Assembly: GCF_002234575.2 (NCBI RefSeq)
Contig: NZ_CP022464.2
Span: 3,844,001-3,908,000, forward strand
Source of the DNA: Enterocloster bolteae
GTDB taxonomy: Bacteria > Bacillota > Clostridia > Lachnospirales > Lachnospiraceae
Direction of reading: 5' to 3'
Length of the DNA: 64,000 nt
The notes beneath the pieces are model-generated. The model was not told the origin of the DNA, did no database searches, and was given only the letters and a program-made list of their open reading frames with translations. Positions 15,368-24,654 of this stretch are shown here, one piece after another; position 1 is the stretch's first letter; each line of letters starts with the position of its first letter. The translations under genes and the position numbers were made by a program.

Positions 15368-18300
15368 TTACCCTCTTAAATTGGCGTAAAATGCCTCAAT
15401 CTGCGCCTGTTCACTGTTCAGTCCCTTTTCCTCCATCTGCACAATGGCATTCATCATGCGCCGGTAATCATGGGGAACAACCTTCTTGAACATAGGCAGG
15501 TATTCACTGAAATGCTCCAGGATCCGCCTGCCTTTCAGAGAGTTGGTACAGGCCACATGTTCTTCAATCAGGCCTTTCAGTTCCAGTACATCATATTTGC
15601 CGGTCACTTCCTCGAAGGATACCAGCTCCTTATTGAGGCGCTTGTAAAAGCTGCGGTCCTCGTCCAGCACATAGGCGATGCCGCCGCTCATGCCGGCCCC
15701 GAAGTTCTTGCCCGTGGCTCCCAGCACCACCACGCAGCCGCCTGTCATATATTCACAGCCATGGTCTCCCATGCCCTCCACCACAGCGGTGGCACCTGAA
15801 TTCCGGACGCAGAAGCGCTCCCCTGCGATTCCGTTTATGAAAGCATTTCCGCTGGTGGCTCCATATAGGGCCACATTGCCGATTATGATATTCTCCTCAG
15901 CCTGAAAGAGCACGCCTTTCGGAGGAAATACCACCAGCTTGCCTCCGGAAAGTCCCTTGCCGAAATAGTCATTGGAATCCCCTGCCAGCTCCAGGGTCAG
16001 TCCCCTTGGGATAAATGCGCCAAAGCTCTGTCCCCCGCTTCCGCTGCAACTGACGGTAAATGTATCGTCAGAAAGCCCTTCCGGGTATTTCCTGGTTATC
16101 TCGGAGCCGAATATGGTCCCCAGGGCACGGTTCACATTGGTCACCTCCACCTGAATGCGCTTTTTCTGGCCGTTTCCAAGAGCGCTCTTAAATTTTCTCA
16201 AAAACACCTGCTCATCCATGGTATCCTCCAGACGGAAATCAAAGACCTGTTTCCCGCTGTATCCGGCCACGTTCTGACCTTCATAAGGGTTATCCAGTAT
16301 CCTTCTTAAATCCACCTGATTGGCCCGGCCAAGGGGAAGGTTCTCACGCCTCTTTAGAAGGTCTGTACGCCCCACCAGATCATCCACAGTGCGCACACCC
16401 AGCCTTGCCATGTACTCGCGCAGCTCCTGCGCTATGAACAGCATGAAGTTCACCACATACTCCGGTTTGCCCCTGAAACGCTTCCTCAGCTCCGGGTTCT
16501 GGGTGGCAATGCCCATAGGACATGTATCCAGGTTGCAGACACGCATCATCACGCATCCCAGGGTCACTAACGGCGCCGTGGCAAAGCCGAATTCCTCCGC
16601 CCCCAGCATACAGGCCATTGCCACATCCCTTCCGGTCATAAGCTTTCCGTCTGTCTCCAGAATCACCTTGTCGCGAAGTCCGTTCATAATCAGGGTCTGA
16701 TGGGCCTCTGCCACACCCAGCTCCCACGGAAGTCCTGCGTTGTAAATGGAATTCCTGGGGGCGGCTCCTGTCCCTCCGTCGTAGGCTGAGATCAGGATTA
16801 CCTGGGCCCCGGCCTTGGCCACGCCGGCGGCCACGGTTCCCACTCCAGCCTCAGATACCAGCTTGACGGATATCCTGGCCCTGGTATTGGAATTCTTTAA
16901 ATCATATATGAGCTGGGCCAGATCCTCGATGGAATAGATGTCATGATGGGGCGGAGGCGATATAAGGCTTACTCCCGTGGTAGAGTGTCTGGTTTTTGCC
17001 ACCCACGGATAGACCTTGCCTCCGGGCAGCTGGCCGCCCTCGCCCGGCTTTGCTCCCTGGGCCATCTTTATCTGAATCTCCTGGGCGCTTACCAGGTATC
17101 GGCTGGTAACCCCAAAACGCCCGGAAGCCACCTGTTTGATGGCTGAACAGCGGTTGTTCCCTGCCGGCCCGGGAATCAGGCGGTCCAGGCTCTCCCCGCC
17201 CTCTCCTGTGTTGGATTTGCCGTGAATACGGTTCATCGCTATGGCCAGGCATTCATGGGCTTCCCGGGAGATGGACCCATAGGACATGGCCCCTGTCTTA
17301 AAACGCCTGACAATGGATTCCACAGACTCCACCTGTTCCAGCGGGATGCCTCCGTCCTCAGGAAACTTAAAATCCATCAGGGAGCGCAGATGGTACATCT
17401 TATCTTCTCTGTCCACCTGGGCCGAATATTGTTTAAAGATATCATAATTACCCGACCTGGCTGCATCCTGAAGGAGATGGATGGTCAGCGGATTATAAAG
17501 GTGATCCTCCTCACCGGAGCGGGACTTGTGACTGCCCGCGCTTTCCAGGGTCAAATCCACATCCAGCCCCAGAGGGTCAAAGGCAGCGGAGTGAAGGACG
17601 TCCACATCCCCCGCAATGTCCTTTAATGTAATACCTCCCACACGGCTCACAGTGTCCGTAAAATATTTATCCACCACATCCTCTGAGATGCCGATGGCCT
17701 CAAAAATCTGGGCGCCCTGATAGGACTGGATGGTGGAAATGCCCATCTTGGAGGCAATCTTCACAATGCCGTGGAGCACAGCCAGATCATAGTCGCAGAC
17801 AGCCGCGTAATAGTCCTTGTCCAGCATGCCGGAATCAATCAGGGAACGAATGGACTCATGGGCCAGATAGGGGTTGACGGCACAGGCCCCGTACCCCAGC
17901 AGGGCGGCAAAATGATGGACCTCCCTTGGCTCGCCGCTTTCCAGTATCAGAGCCACGCTGGTGCGTTTCTTGGTCCTTACCAGATACTGCTGCAGGGCTG
18001 ATACAGCCAGCAGGGAGGGGATGGGTACGTGGTTCTCATCAATATCCCGGTCTGAGAGTATGATGATATTGGCACCGTCCTTGTGAGCCCTGTCCGCCTC
18101 CAGGAACAGGCGGTCAATGGCCTTTTCCAGGGAGGTATTCTTATAGTAGGTAATGGGAATCACCTCCACCTTGAACCCAGGCTTCTTCATGTTCTTAATT
18201 TTAAGCAAATCCAACTCTGTCAGGATGGGATTCTCCACTTTTAGGATTTTGCAGTTTTTTGCGGCCTCCTCCAGTATATTGCCCTCCTCGCCTACGTAGA

Positions 18301-19909
18301 CGGTTGTGGATGTCACGATTTCCTCACGTATGGCGTCAATGGGCGGATTGGTCACCTGGGCAAAAAGCTGCTTAAAATAGTTGAATAAGGGCTGGTGCTT
18401 CTTGGAAAGCACGGCCAGGGGGCTGTCCACACCCATGGCGGACACTGCCTCTGCCCCGTTAAGAGCCATGGGGAGAATCATGGTCTTATACTGCTCATAT
18501 GTGTAACCGTATGTTTTCTGAAGCCTCAGACGTTCTTCATCCTTCATGGCGGGTATGCATTTGTTTGGCACCGGCAGGTCCTTTATGCTCCACAGGTTAG
18601 AATCCAGCCACTCCCCGTATGGGTTGCGGGACGCATAGTAGTGCTTAAGCTCATCGTCATCAATAAGCCTTCCCTGCTTTGTATCCACCAGCAGCATTTT
18701 TCCGGGGCGCAGGCGGTCCTTTTTCACCACCTTAGTCTGGTCAATGTCTATGGCTCCCACCTCAGAGGCCAGTATCATATAGCCGTCCTCTGTTATGTAA
18801 TACCGGGAGGGACGAAGCCCGTTACGGTCCAGCACAGCCCCCACCACGTCGCCGTCCGTAAACAGGATGGAAGCAGGTCCGTCCCATGGCTCCATCATGG
18901 TGGCATAATACCGGTAGAAATCCTTAATTTCGCTGTCCATGTACTTGTCGTTTTCCCAGGGCGCGGGGATGGTGACCATGACGGCCAGGGGCAGGTCCAT
19001 GCCGCTCATAACCATAAATTCCAGGGCATTGTCCAGCATGGCGGAATCAGAGCCTTCCTGGTTTATAATGGGCAGCACCTTGTGCATGTCGTATCTGAAA
19101 TACTCGGATTCCATGTTCTCCTCCCTGGCCACCATCTTATCCACATTGCCGCGGATGGTATTGATTTCACCGTTGTGGACAATAAGGCGGTAGGGATGGG
19201 CCCGCATCCAGCTGGGATTGGTGTTGGTGCTGAATCTGGAATGTACAATGGCAATGGCTGACTTATAATCTTCATCCTGGAGATCCGAAAAAAACAGCCT
19301 CAGCTCACCCACCAGAAACATACCTTTATACACAATGGTCCTGCTGCTTAAGGATACCACATAGGTGTCTTCATTGCTCTGCTCAAAAACACGGCGGGCA
19401 ATGTAAAGCTTTCTGTCAAAATCCAGTCCTGCCTTCATTCCGGCGGGCTTGCCCACAAAGCCCTGGGCAATATAGGGCATCACGTCCACGGCCTTCCTGC
19501 CGAGAATTTCAGGCGCAGTGGGTACCTCTCTCCATCCCAGGAAGGTCATACCCTCTTTGCGCACAATAATCTCAAACATCTTCATGGCCTGGCTGCGGAT
19601 CAGTTCATCCTGGGGGAAGAAAAACATACCCACGCCATACGCTCTCTCGTCTCCTATCTGAAAGCCCAGGTGTTCAGTCACCTTCTTAAAAAATCCGTGG
19701 GAAATCTGGAGCATGATACCCACGCCGTCTCCTGTCTTGCCCTCAGCGTCTTTTCCTGCCCTGTGTTCCAGATTTTCAACAATATGAAGGGCCTGGTCCA
19801 CTGTGCGGTGGCTCCTTATCCCCTTTATATTGGCCACTGCGCCGATGCCGCAGTTATCATGCTCAAAACGTGGTTCATACAGTCCTGGCTGTTTCTGTTT
19901 GGATTCCAT
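15368..19909 (-). CDS. gltB: Glutamate synthase large subunit
   Basis: 1513 residues from the ATG at 19907-19909 behind AAAGGAAG. A longer frame would run into the upstream terminator. Residues 1-19 are the propeptide and Cys20 ('DNCGIGAV') becomes the N-terminal nucleophile of the class II glutaminase domain. The synthase half has the FMN/2-oxoglutarate barrel ('GEGGES', 'KPGEGGQLPG') and the 3Fe-4S ligands 'CVMMRVCNLDTC'. The C-terminal GXGXG beta-helix follows ('GDSNDYFGKGLSGGKLVV', then 'GGCVVVLG'). It lies between the HPr gene and gltD. Only about 55 bases separate the HPr terminator from the start, and no strong promoter is visible there. Confidence 0.97.
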   Translation of the reverse strand: MESKQKQPGLYEPRFEHDNCGIGAVANIKGIRSHRTVDQALHIVENLEHRAGKDAEGKTGDGVGIMLQISHGFFKKVTEHLGFQIGDERAYGVGMFFFPQDELIRSQAMKMFEIIVRKEGMTFLGWREVPTAPEILGRKAVDVMPYIAQGFVGKPAGMKAGLDFDRKLYIARRVFEQSNEDTYVVSLSSRTIVYKGMFLVGELRLFFSDLQDEDYKSAIAIVHSRFSTNTNPSWMRAHPYRLIVHNGEINTIRGNVDKMVAREENMESEYFRYDMHKVLPIINQEGSDSAMLDNALEFMVMSGMDLPLAVMVTIPAPWENDKYMDSEIKDFYRYYATMMEPWDGPASILFTDGDVVGAVLDRNGLRPSRYYITEDGYMILASEVGAIDIDQTKVVKKDRLRPGKMLLVDTKQGRLIDDDELKHYYASRNPYGEWLDSNLWSIKDLPVPNKCIPAMKDEERLRLQKTYGYTYEQYKTMILPMALNGAEAVSAMGVDSPLAVLSKKHQPLFNYFKQLFAQVTNPPIDAIREEIVTSTTVYVGEEGNILEEAAKNCKILKVENPILTELDLLKIKNMKKPGFKVEVIPITYYKNTSLEKAIDRLFLEADRAHKDGANIIILSDRDIDENHVPIPSLLAVSALQQYLVRTKKRTSVALILESGEPREVHHFAALLGYGACAVNPYLAHESIRSLIDSGMLDKDYYAAVCDYDLAVLHGIVKIASKMGISTIQSYQGAQIFEAIGISEDVVDKYFTDTVSRVGGITLKDIAGDVDVLHSAAFDPLGLDVDLTLESAGSHKSRSGEEDHLYNPLTIHLLQDAARSGNYDIFKQYSAQVDREDKMYHLRSLMDFKFPEDGGIPLEQVESVESIVRRFKTGAMSYGSISREAHECLAIAMNRIHGKSNTGEGGESLDRLIPGPAGNNRCSAIKQVASGRFGVTSRYLVSAQEIQIKMAQGAKPGEGGQLPGGKVYPWVAKTRHSTTGVSLISPPPHHDIYSIEDLAQLIYDLKNSNTRARISVKLVSEAGVGTVAAGVAKAGAQVILISAYDGGTGAAPRNSIYNAGLPWELGVAEAHQTLIMNGLRDKVILETDGKLMTGRDVAMACMLGAEEFGFATAPLVTLGCVMMRVCNLDTCPMGIATQNPELRKRFRGKPEYVVNFMLFIAQELREYMARLGVRTVDDLVGRTDLLKRRENLPLGRANQVDLRRILDNPYEGQNVAGYSGKQVFDFRLEDTMDEQVFLRKFKSALGNGQKKRIQVEVTNVNRALGTIFGSEITRKYPEGLSDDTFTVSCSGSGGQSFGAFIPRGLTLELAGDSNDYFGKGLSGGKLVVFPPKGVLFQAEENIIIGNVALYGATSGNAFINGIAGERFCVRNSGATAVVEGMGDHGCEYMTGGCVVVLGATGKNFGAGMSGGIAYVLDEDRSFYKRLNKELVSFEEVTGKYDVLELKGLIEEHVACTNSLKGRRILEHFSEYLPMFKKVVPHDYRRMMNAIVQMEEKGLNSEQAQIEAFYANLRG

Positions 19910-19965
19910 AGGTCTTTCTTCCTTTCTTTGCAAAAATGGGGGGATTTGATAAACTAATTTCAAAA

Positions 19966-19999
19966 CAAAAAAGGCGGCACCTGTCTCTAGGTACCGCCT
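19966..19999 (-). terminator. Terminator between the HPr gene and gltB
   Basis: A 10-bp stem (AGGCGGCACC with a near-perfect partner, 19972-19981 and 19990-19999) and a T-run on the minus strand. Since gltB begins 57 bases further on, it could also act as an attenuator. Confidence 0.85.
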
Positions 20000-20048
20000 G
20001 CGGTCATTCTTGTGAATTTCATTTAATTATGTTACTGCAAAAGGCAGA

Positions 20049-20315
20049 TTACATCTCGCCTAATCCGCTCTCAATGGCCTCGGTCAGGGTCTTCATAGCC
20101 TCTTCCTCGTCCTCGCCGTCACAAATCAGGTTAATCTCAGTGCCGCACTTAATTCCGGCTGCCATAACGTTCAGAACGCTCTTAGCAACAATCTTCTTCT
20201 CCCCACATTCAATTGTGATGTCGCTCTTGAACTTCATAGCTGTCTGTGAAAGAACTCCTGCTGGTCTTAAGTGTAATCCGGATGGATTTACAACCGTTAA
20301 TGTTTTGCTGATCAT
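20049..20315 (-). CDS. HPr-family phosphocarrier protein
   Basis: 88 residues, the usual HPr length. His15 lies in 'PSGLHLRPAG', the phosphorylation motif (normally G-[LI]-H-A-R-P), with Leu replacing the usual Ala. Ser46 in 'KSVLNVMAAG' is conserved, so HPr-kinase phosphorylation and CcpA control remain possible. HPr carries phosphate from enzyme I to PTS sugar permeases. No enzyme I gene is nearby, and it could be a paralogue such as Crh-like HPr rather than the main ptsH. It has its own promoter and terminator. Confidence 0.9.
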   Translation of the reverse strand: MISKTLTVVNPSGLHLRPAGVLSQTAMKFKSDITIECGEKKIVAKSVLNVMAAGIKCGTEINLICDGEDEEEAMKTLTEAIESGLGEM

Positions 20316-20381
20316 AATACACTCTCCTTATTCACTATTTTGTACTCTGGACACTGCCACTGCCCATGTCCCTTATGAAAG

Positions 20382-20410
20382 ATTCTATTACATCTGACTT
20401 CCTATGTCAA
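20382..20410 (-). promoter_or_regulatory. Promoter of the HPr gene
   Basis: Minus-strand TTGACA (20405-20410), 17-base spacer, TAGAAT (20382-20387), about 67 bases before the start codon. Confidence 0.8.
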
Positions 20411-20472
20411 GTTAATCGGAAAAATCCTAAGCAACTTTTTCACAATCTTGATGTCGGAAAAAAGCTCCGGCA

Positions 20473-21174
20473 TCATTCCTGACCACGCGTGTTCATTCGT
20501 ACGAAGGAACTTTGCAGACGCTGCACGGCAGGCTCTTTTTGTCTTTCAATTGCTTCTGCCCGAGAATAAACACAGCCGCAGTAATCCTGACGGTAAAGTC
20601 CGTACAACGCGGATAATTCCACGGAACGCTTATAGCCGTTTTTCTTCTTGAAATCCGAAACCAGATAAGGAATTCCATACTGCCCGGCCAGTCTGCATCC
20701 GATATCATTGAGCCACTGGGCATTCTTTAAAGGGCTGATGGACAGGGTGGTTGTGAAATAATCAAAGTCTCCTGAAACCGCTGCCCTGGCGGCGCGGTCA
20801 AGCCGCAGTTCATAGCAGCGGAAGCACCGCTCCCCACCCTCCGGATCCTTCTCATGGCCCCTGGCAACTGAAAAGAATTCCTCCGGTTCATAGCTGCCTG
20901 CCAGGAACCTGACTGGCCTTTCCGTCTCCATTTCCCGTATCAGCCGTTCCTGCTCCTTCACCCTGGCCTCATACTCTGTCTCAGGAAAAATATTGGGATT
21001 ATAATAATACACGGTCACATCAAAATATTGGCTCAGATATTCCAGCACATAGCTGCTGCAGGGAGCACAGCAGCTGTGCAGCAGCAGCTTAGGGACCCGT
21101 CCCTCTTCCCGCAGTCCCTCTATAAGCCGGTCCAATTCCTTTTGGTAGTTGCGCTTCTGTCCTGGCTGTGTCAT
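20473..21174 (-). CDS. queH: Epoxyqueuosine reductase QueH
   Basis: 233 residues. QueH reduces epoxyqueuosine to queuosine in tRNA, the last step of queuosine synthesis, and replaces QueG in many anaerobes. The Cys motifs of the family (formerly DUF208) are all present: 'HSCCAPC' (Cys35, 36, 39), 'CFRC' (Cys117, 120) and 'QDYCGC' (Cys199, 201). These bind an iron-sulphur cluster and a second iron. Other queuosine genes are not in the window. The ribosome site is GGAAAGGA. Confidence 0.94.
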   Translation of the reverse strand: MTQPGQKRNYQKELDRLIEGLREEGRVPKLLLHSCCAPCSSYVLEYLSQYFDVTVYYYNPNIFPETEYEARVKEQERLIREMETERPVRFLAGSYEPEEFFSVARGHEKDPEGGERCFRCYELRLDRAARAAVSGDFDYFTTTLSISPLKNAQWLNDIGCRLAGQYGIPYLVSDFKKKNGYKRSVELSALYGLYRQDYCGCVYSRAEAIERQKEPAVQRLQSSFVRMNTRGQE

Positions 21175-21218
21175 TCCTTTTTTGTCCTTTCCTGAACCCT
21201 CTGTTATTTTTACCTGCC

Positions 21219-21258
21219 AAAAAGAGAGGCCGCCCGTTTACGGCCCCTCTTTTTAAAA
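21219..21258 (-). terminator. Terminator of the primary sigma factor gene
   Basis: Stem AGAGAGGCCG / CGGCCCCTCT (one mismatch) with an 8-base loop, flanked by A- and T-runs, so it can work on both strands. It follows the rpoD stop by about 65 bases. Confidence 0.85.
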
Positions 21259-21322
21259 TACTCCCGAATTTTCTTATCATAACAGCAGGCCCAAACCCCT
21301 CTGGACCTATGCACGGTAAGTC

Positions 21323-22468
21323 TTACAGGAAATCCCTGATTCGTTTGCTTCTCACCGGATTGCGCAGCTTTCTCAGAGCCTTGGCCTCAATCTGACGGAT
21401 GCGTTCCCTGGTTACATTGAATTCCTTGCCCACTTCCTCCAATGTGCGGGGATGGCCGTCTTCCAGGCCGAACCGCAGTACAATGACCTGGCGCTCCCTC
21501 TCCTTAAGGTCTCCCAAAAGAGCGTCAATGTGTTCCCGCAGCATCACGGATTCCACATTGCCCTCCGGAGTCACCACATTGTTGTCCGCCACGAAATCAC
21601 CCAGATTGGAGTCGTCCTCCTCACCAATGGGTGTTTCAAGGGAAGCCGGCTCCCTGGCAATCTGCATGATTTCCATGACCTTATCTTCCGTCATATCAAG
21701 AGCCTCTGCCAGCTCTGTCACAGAAGGCTCATAGCCCAGCTCCAGCGTCAGCTTTCTCTGCATCTTGGACATCTTGTTGATGGTCTCTACCATATGCACC
21801 GGTACTCGGATTGTCCTCGCCTGATCTGCCAAAGCCCTTGTAACGGACTGGCGGATCCACCATGTAGCATATGTACTTAGTTTGTAACCCTTTGTATAGT
21901 CAAACTTTTCCACGCCCTTGATCAGTCCTAAATTGCCCTCCTGTACCAGGTCCAGGAAGCTCATGCCCCTGCCTGTATAGCGCTTTGCAATGCTGACCAC
22001 AAGACGCAGGTTGGCCTCGATTAACCTCTCCTTTGCAAACTCATCGCCGTCAGCCTTGCGCTGGGCCAAATCAAGCTCTTCGTCTGCCGTAAGAAGGGGC
22101 ACGGTGCCAATTTCTTTGAGATACATGCGGACCGGGTCCTCTGTTCCGATTCCCTCTAACAGATCCACTGCATCCAGGTCGATTTCTTCCTCTTCTGCAT
22201 CTTTAATGAAGCTGTCGTCGTCTAAATCCAGGTCCAAATCAATGTCATCAAGCAGAACAGTGTCCTCGGTAAGCATCGCTTCGTCCAGTACGGGAACCAC
22301 GTCAATGTTGCGGCCCTCCAGGTAACTGTAAATTTGGTCCATCTGTTCCGGTGACAGATTATCCCCGGTAAAAAAATCATTAATCTCCCCTGCATCCAAT
22401 GTGTTGTGTTTGGTTTTTGCATGTTCGACCAGCTTTTCCAGCTTCTTTAAAAAATCGTCCTTTTCCAC
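21323..22468 (-). CDS. rpoD: Primary RNA polymerase sigma factor RpoD/SigA
   Basis: 381 residues, GTG start with AAAGGACG 9 bases upstream. The N-terminal part is a compact region 1.1-like fold, then an acidic linker (about 75-100). Regions 1.2 to 4.2 run from about residue 111 to the end. 'STYATWWIRQSVTRALADQ' and 'VTRERIRQIEAKALRKLRNP' are near-identical to B. subtilis SigA. It is the more typical of two such factors in the window; the other is at 10470-11690. The usual upstream neighbour dnaG is missing; the gene upstream is a lipid kinase. It has a strong promoter of its own. Confidence 0.96.
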   Translation of the reverse strand: MEKDDFLKKLEKLVEHAKTKHNTLDAGEINDFFTGDNLSPEQMDQIYSYLEGRNIDVVPVLDEAMLTEDTVLLDDIDLDLDLDDDSFIKDAEEEEIDLDAVDLLEGIGTEDPVRMYLKEIGTVPLLTADEELDLAQRKADGDEFAKERLIEANLRLVVSIAKRYTGRGMSFLDLVQEGNLGLIKGVEKFDYTKGYKLSTYATWWIRQSVTRALADQARTIRVPVHMVETINKMSKMQRKLTLELGYEPSVTELAEALDMTEDKVMEIMQIAREPASLETPIGEEDDSNLGDFVADNNVVTPEGNVESVMLREHIDALLGDLKERERQVIVLRFGLEDGHPRTLEEVGKEFNVTRERIRQIEAKALRKLRNPVRSKRIRDFL

Positions 22469-22520
22469 TGATAAACGTCCTTTCGCTTAAAGGTAAATGT
22501 GGAAACTCCCACAACTTATC

Positions 22521-22549
22521 ATTATATACCATCGAAAACCTTATTTCAA
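22521..22549 (-). promoter_or_regulatory. rpoD promoter
   Basis: Minus-strand TTGAAA (22544-22549), 17-base spacer, TATAAT (22521-22526), about 53 bases before the GTG start. Confidence 0.8.
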
Positions 22550-22568
22550 CAATTTTCGACATTTATTT

Positions 22569-23495
22569 TTATTCTATCTGTTTCCGCCCTGATCCCTCTT
22601 CCGGATGATTTCTCAACAGAATCTGCACGTTCTCCCTGATATTTCCAATGGTGACCTCGGTCCTGGATCCGCCATACTCGCCGTCCAGCACCCAGTCCAC
22701 CTCCTGTTCCGAAGTAAGGCGTATGGAGGATGTCTTGAACTTATACACATACTCGTTGGGTTCTTCCCTGAGAAACATGTAGGATATGATATTGCTCAAA
22801 TCCACCGGTGTCCTGGGCATCCGTATGAGCAGCACCTCAAAGAGACCGTCATTGAGGGCCACAGACTGGTTCACCAGCCCCTTAAACCCGCCTACACTGA
22901 TGGTATTGGTCACCATGCCAAAGGCAAAATCTTCCTCCAGCACCTGTCCGTCCCACTCCACCTTCATATGATAGGGCTTCAGTCCTGCCAGGCTCTTTAC
23001 GCCTTCCAGCATATAGGCCTGGTGTCCCAAAAGATTCTTCCTGTCCTGGGATGTCAGATAGGACACCTCTGTAAAAGCCCCAAAAGCTGCTATATACATA
23101 AAATTCATGTCCTCGCAAAAGGTTCCGGTGTCAATGGCAAAGGGAGTTCCCTCCACAATATCCCAGGCAGCCAGGGGCATGCGTTTTGGTATTCCCAGGC
23201 TGGTGGCAAAGTCATTGGTGGATCCGGCAGGAATATAGCCCAGAAGCGGCATTTTCTTAAGCTTCATCATTCCGGATATGGTTTCATTGAGTGTGCCGTC
23301 TCCGCCGCTGCACACCACCACATCCACCTTTTTACCCAGCCGGGCCACCACTTCCATGGCATCCTTCTGCTTTTGGGTAACGTGGACACGAAGCTCATAT
23401 CCGGCCTTGGTGAAAATATCCAGTATTTCCATCAGCTGTCCCTTGATCTGTTCCTTACCGGAACGGGGATTGAATACAAACAACATTTTTTTCAT
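22569..23495 (-). CDS. Diacylglycerol kinase-family lipid kinase (DgkB/YegS type)
   Basis: 308 residues starting MKKMLFVFNP behind AAAGGGAGGA. The catalytic domain shows 'NPRSGKEQIK', the glycine-rich nucleotide loop 'VCSGGDGTLNETISG' and 'PLGYIPAGSTNDFATSLG', the hallmarks of the DAGK catalytic domain. A beta-rich C-terminal domain contains 'WVLDGEYGGS', the conserved Asp-Gly-Glu. It phosphorylates diacylglycerol or a related lipid at the membrane's inner face, recycling it to phosphatidate. Last gene of a probable argF-to-lipid-kinase run, 40 bases after mutY. Confidence 0.92.
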   Translation of the reverse strand: MKKMLFVFNPRSGKEQIKGQLMEILDIFTKAGYELRVHVTQKQKDAMEVVARLGKKVDVVVCSGGDGTLNETISGMMKLKKMPLLGYIPAGSTNDFATSLGIPKRMPLAAWDIVEGTPFAIDTGTFCEDMNFMYIAAFGAFTEVSYLTSQDRKNLLGHQAYMLEGVKSLAGLKPYHMKVEWDGQVLEEDFAFGMVTNTISVGGFKGLVNQSVALNDGLFEVLLIRMPRTPVDLSNIISYMFLREEPNEYVYKFKTSSIRLTSEQEVDWVLDGEYGGSRTEVTIGNIRENVQILLRNHPEEGSGRKQIE

Positions 23496-23535
23496 CCTGC
23501 ATTCCTCCCTTTCAGTGTAACCATTTTTGTCAATC

Positions 23536-24654
23536 TTATCCAATGAGCTTTGTATATGCGTTAAATGCATTGGGCAAAGCGTATGTGTGCTCCAGTTCCT
23601 CCCTGGATACCATGAAACAGGATAAGGGCTCCTCCTCCTGTGAGAGAACCACCCTGTACCCGGTCATATGCCACTCCACATGTGAAAACACATGCTTTGC
23701 CTCCGGCAGCAGCTCCACCGACGCCACCTGCTCCCTGTCAAGTCCCAGCACCTGCGGCACCGTCTCCCCGGAAGTCTTTCCCTCAATGTTGGGAAGCTCG
23801 TAAAGGGAGGCCAGCAGTCCCTTGGGAGGGCGCTTGCGTATGGCCACCTTATCCTGATATTCTATGATAAAAACGGTCCGCTCCTCGATCTTCCTCGCCT
23901 TGGCCGGAGATTTGTACGGAATCTCCTTCCACCAGCCGTTCTTTCTTGTAAGGCAGATGGAGGCCAGAGGACACTGGCTGCATCTGGGTTCGCCGCCGGG
24001 TATGCACACCAGGGCCCCGATTTCTATGAGACCCTGGTTGTAATGGCTGGCCTCATCCTGCGGCATCACGGCTTTAAGCTCTGCCTCGATGCCAGTCTTC
24101 ACCGAGGCTTTCTTTATATCCTCCCGGTCCCCCAGGAGCCTGGAAATGACGCGGAGCACATTGCCGTCCACGGCCGGCAGCGGAATGCCGTAGGCAATGG
24201 ATGCAATGGCCCCTGCTGTATAGCTTCCGATTCCCGGCAGCCGTATCAGTTCATCAAAGGATGCAGGAAGGCAGCCGCCGTATTCTGACATAATCATCTG
24301 GGCCGCTGCCTTTAAATTTCTGGCCCGGTTATAATATCCCAGGCCTTCCCACATCTTCATGAGATGATCGTCTTCTGCCTGTGCCAGATGGGACACAGTG
24401 GGAAACGCTTCCATGAAGCGCTCAAAATAGGGCTTGACCGCCTCTACCCTGGTCTGCTGGAGCATGATTTCCGATATCCATACCCGGTATGGCTTCGGAT
24501 CATCCCTCCATGGAAGGGAGCGGGCCCTGGATGAATACCAGGCCAGCAGGGGGCGTTCCACAGCACTGAGACGTTCCCTGCGTCCAAGAGGCATTTCCTC
24601 CCTCTCCAGTACCTGGAGGCGGTCATACAAATGTCCTGTATCATACATATCCAT
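23536..24654 (-). CDS. mutY: A/G-specific adenine glycosylase MutY
   Basis: 372 residues. It removes adenine mispaired with 8-oxoguanine. Catalytic Glu62 ('SEIMLQQTR') and Asp163 ('PAVDGNVLR') are present, with the helix-hairpin-helix 'LPGIGSYTAGAI' between them. The iron-sulphur Cys are 217, 225, 228 and 234, i.e. spacing 7-2-5, one residue longer in the first gap than the usual 6-2-5. The C-terminal NUDIX-like domain reads the 8-oxoG ('HVFSHVEWHMTGYRV'). The start overlaps the birA end by 14 bases. Confidence 0.95.
   Translation of the reverse strand: MDMYDTGHLYDRLQVLEREEMPLGRRERLSAVERPLLAWYSSRARSLPWRDDPKPYRVWISEIMLQQTRVEAVKPYFERFMEAFPTVSHLAQAEDDHLMKMWEGLGYYNRARNLKAAAQMIMSEYGGCLPASFDELIRLPGIGSYTAGAIASIAYGIPLPAVDGNVLRVISRLLGDREDIKKASVKTGIEAELKAVMPQDEASHYNQGLIEIGALVCIPGGEPRCSQCPLASICLTRKNGWWKEIPYKSPAKARKIEERTVFIIEYQDKVAIRKRPPKGLLASLYELPNIEGKTSGETVPQVLGLDREQVASVELLPEAKHVFSHVEWHMTGYRVVLSQEEEPLSCFMVSREELEHTYALPNAFNAYTKLIG

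Noticed and set aside
18395..19261. 288-codon plus-strand open frame
   Set aside because: Shadow of gltB, which is unambiguous on the other strand.
22605..23546. 313-codon plus-strand open frame
   Set aside because: Antisense to the lipid kinase gene; His/Cys/Gly-rich composition typical of a shadow frame.
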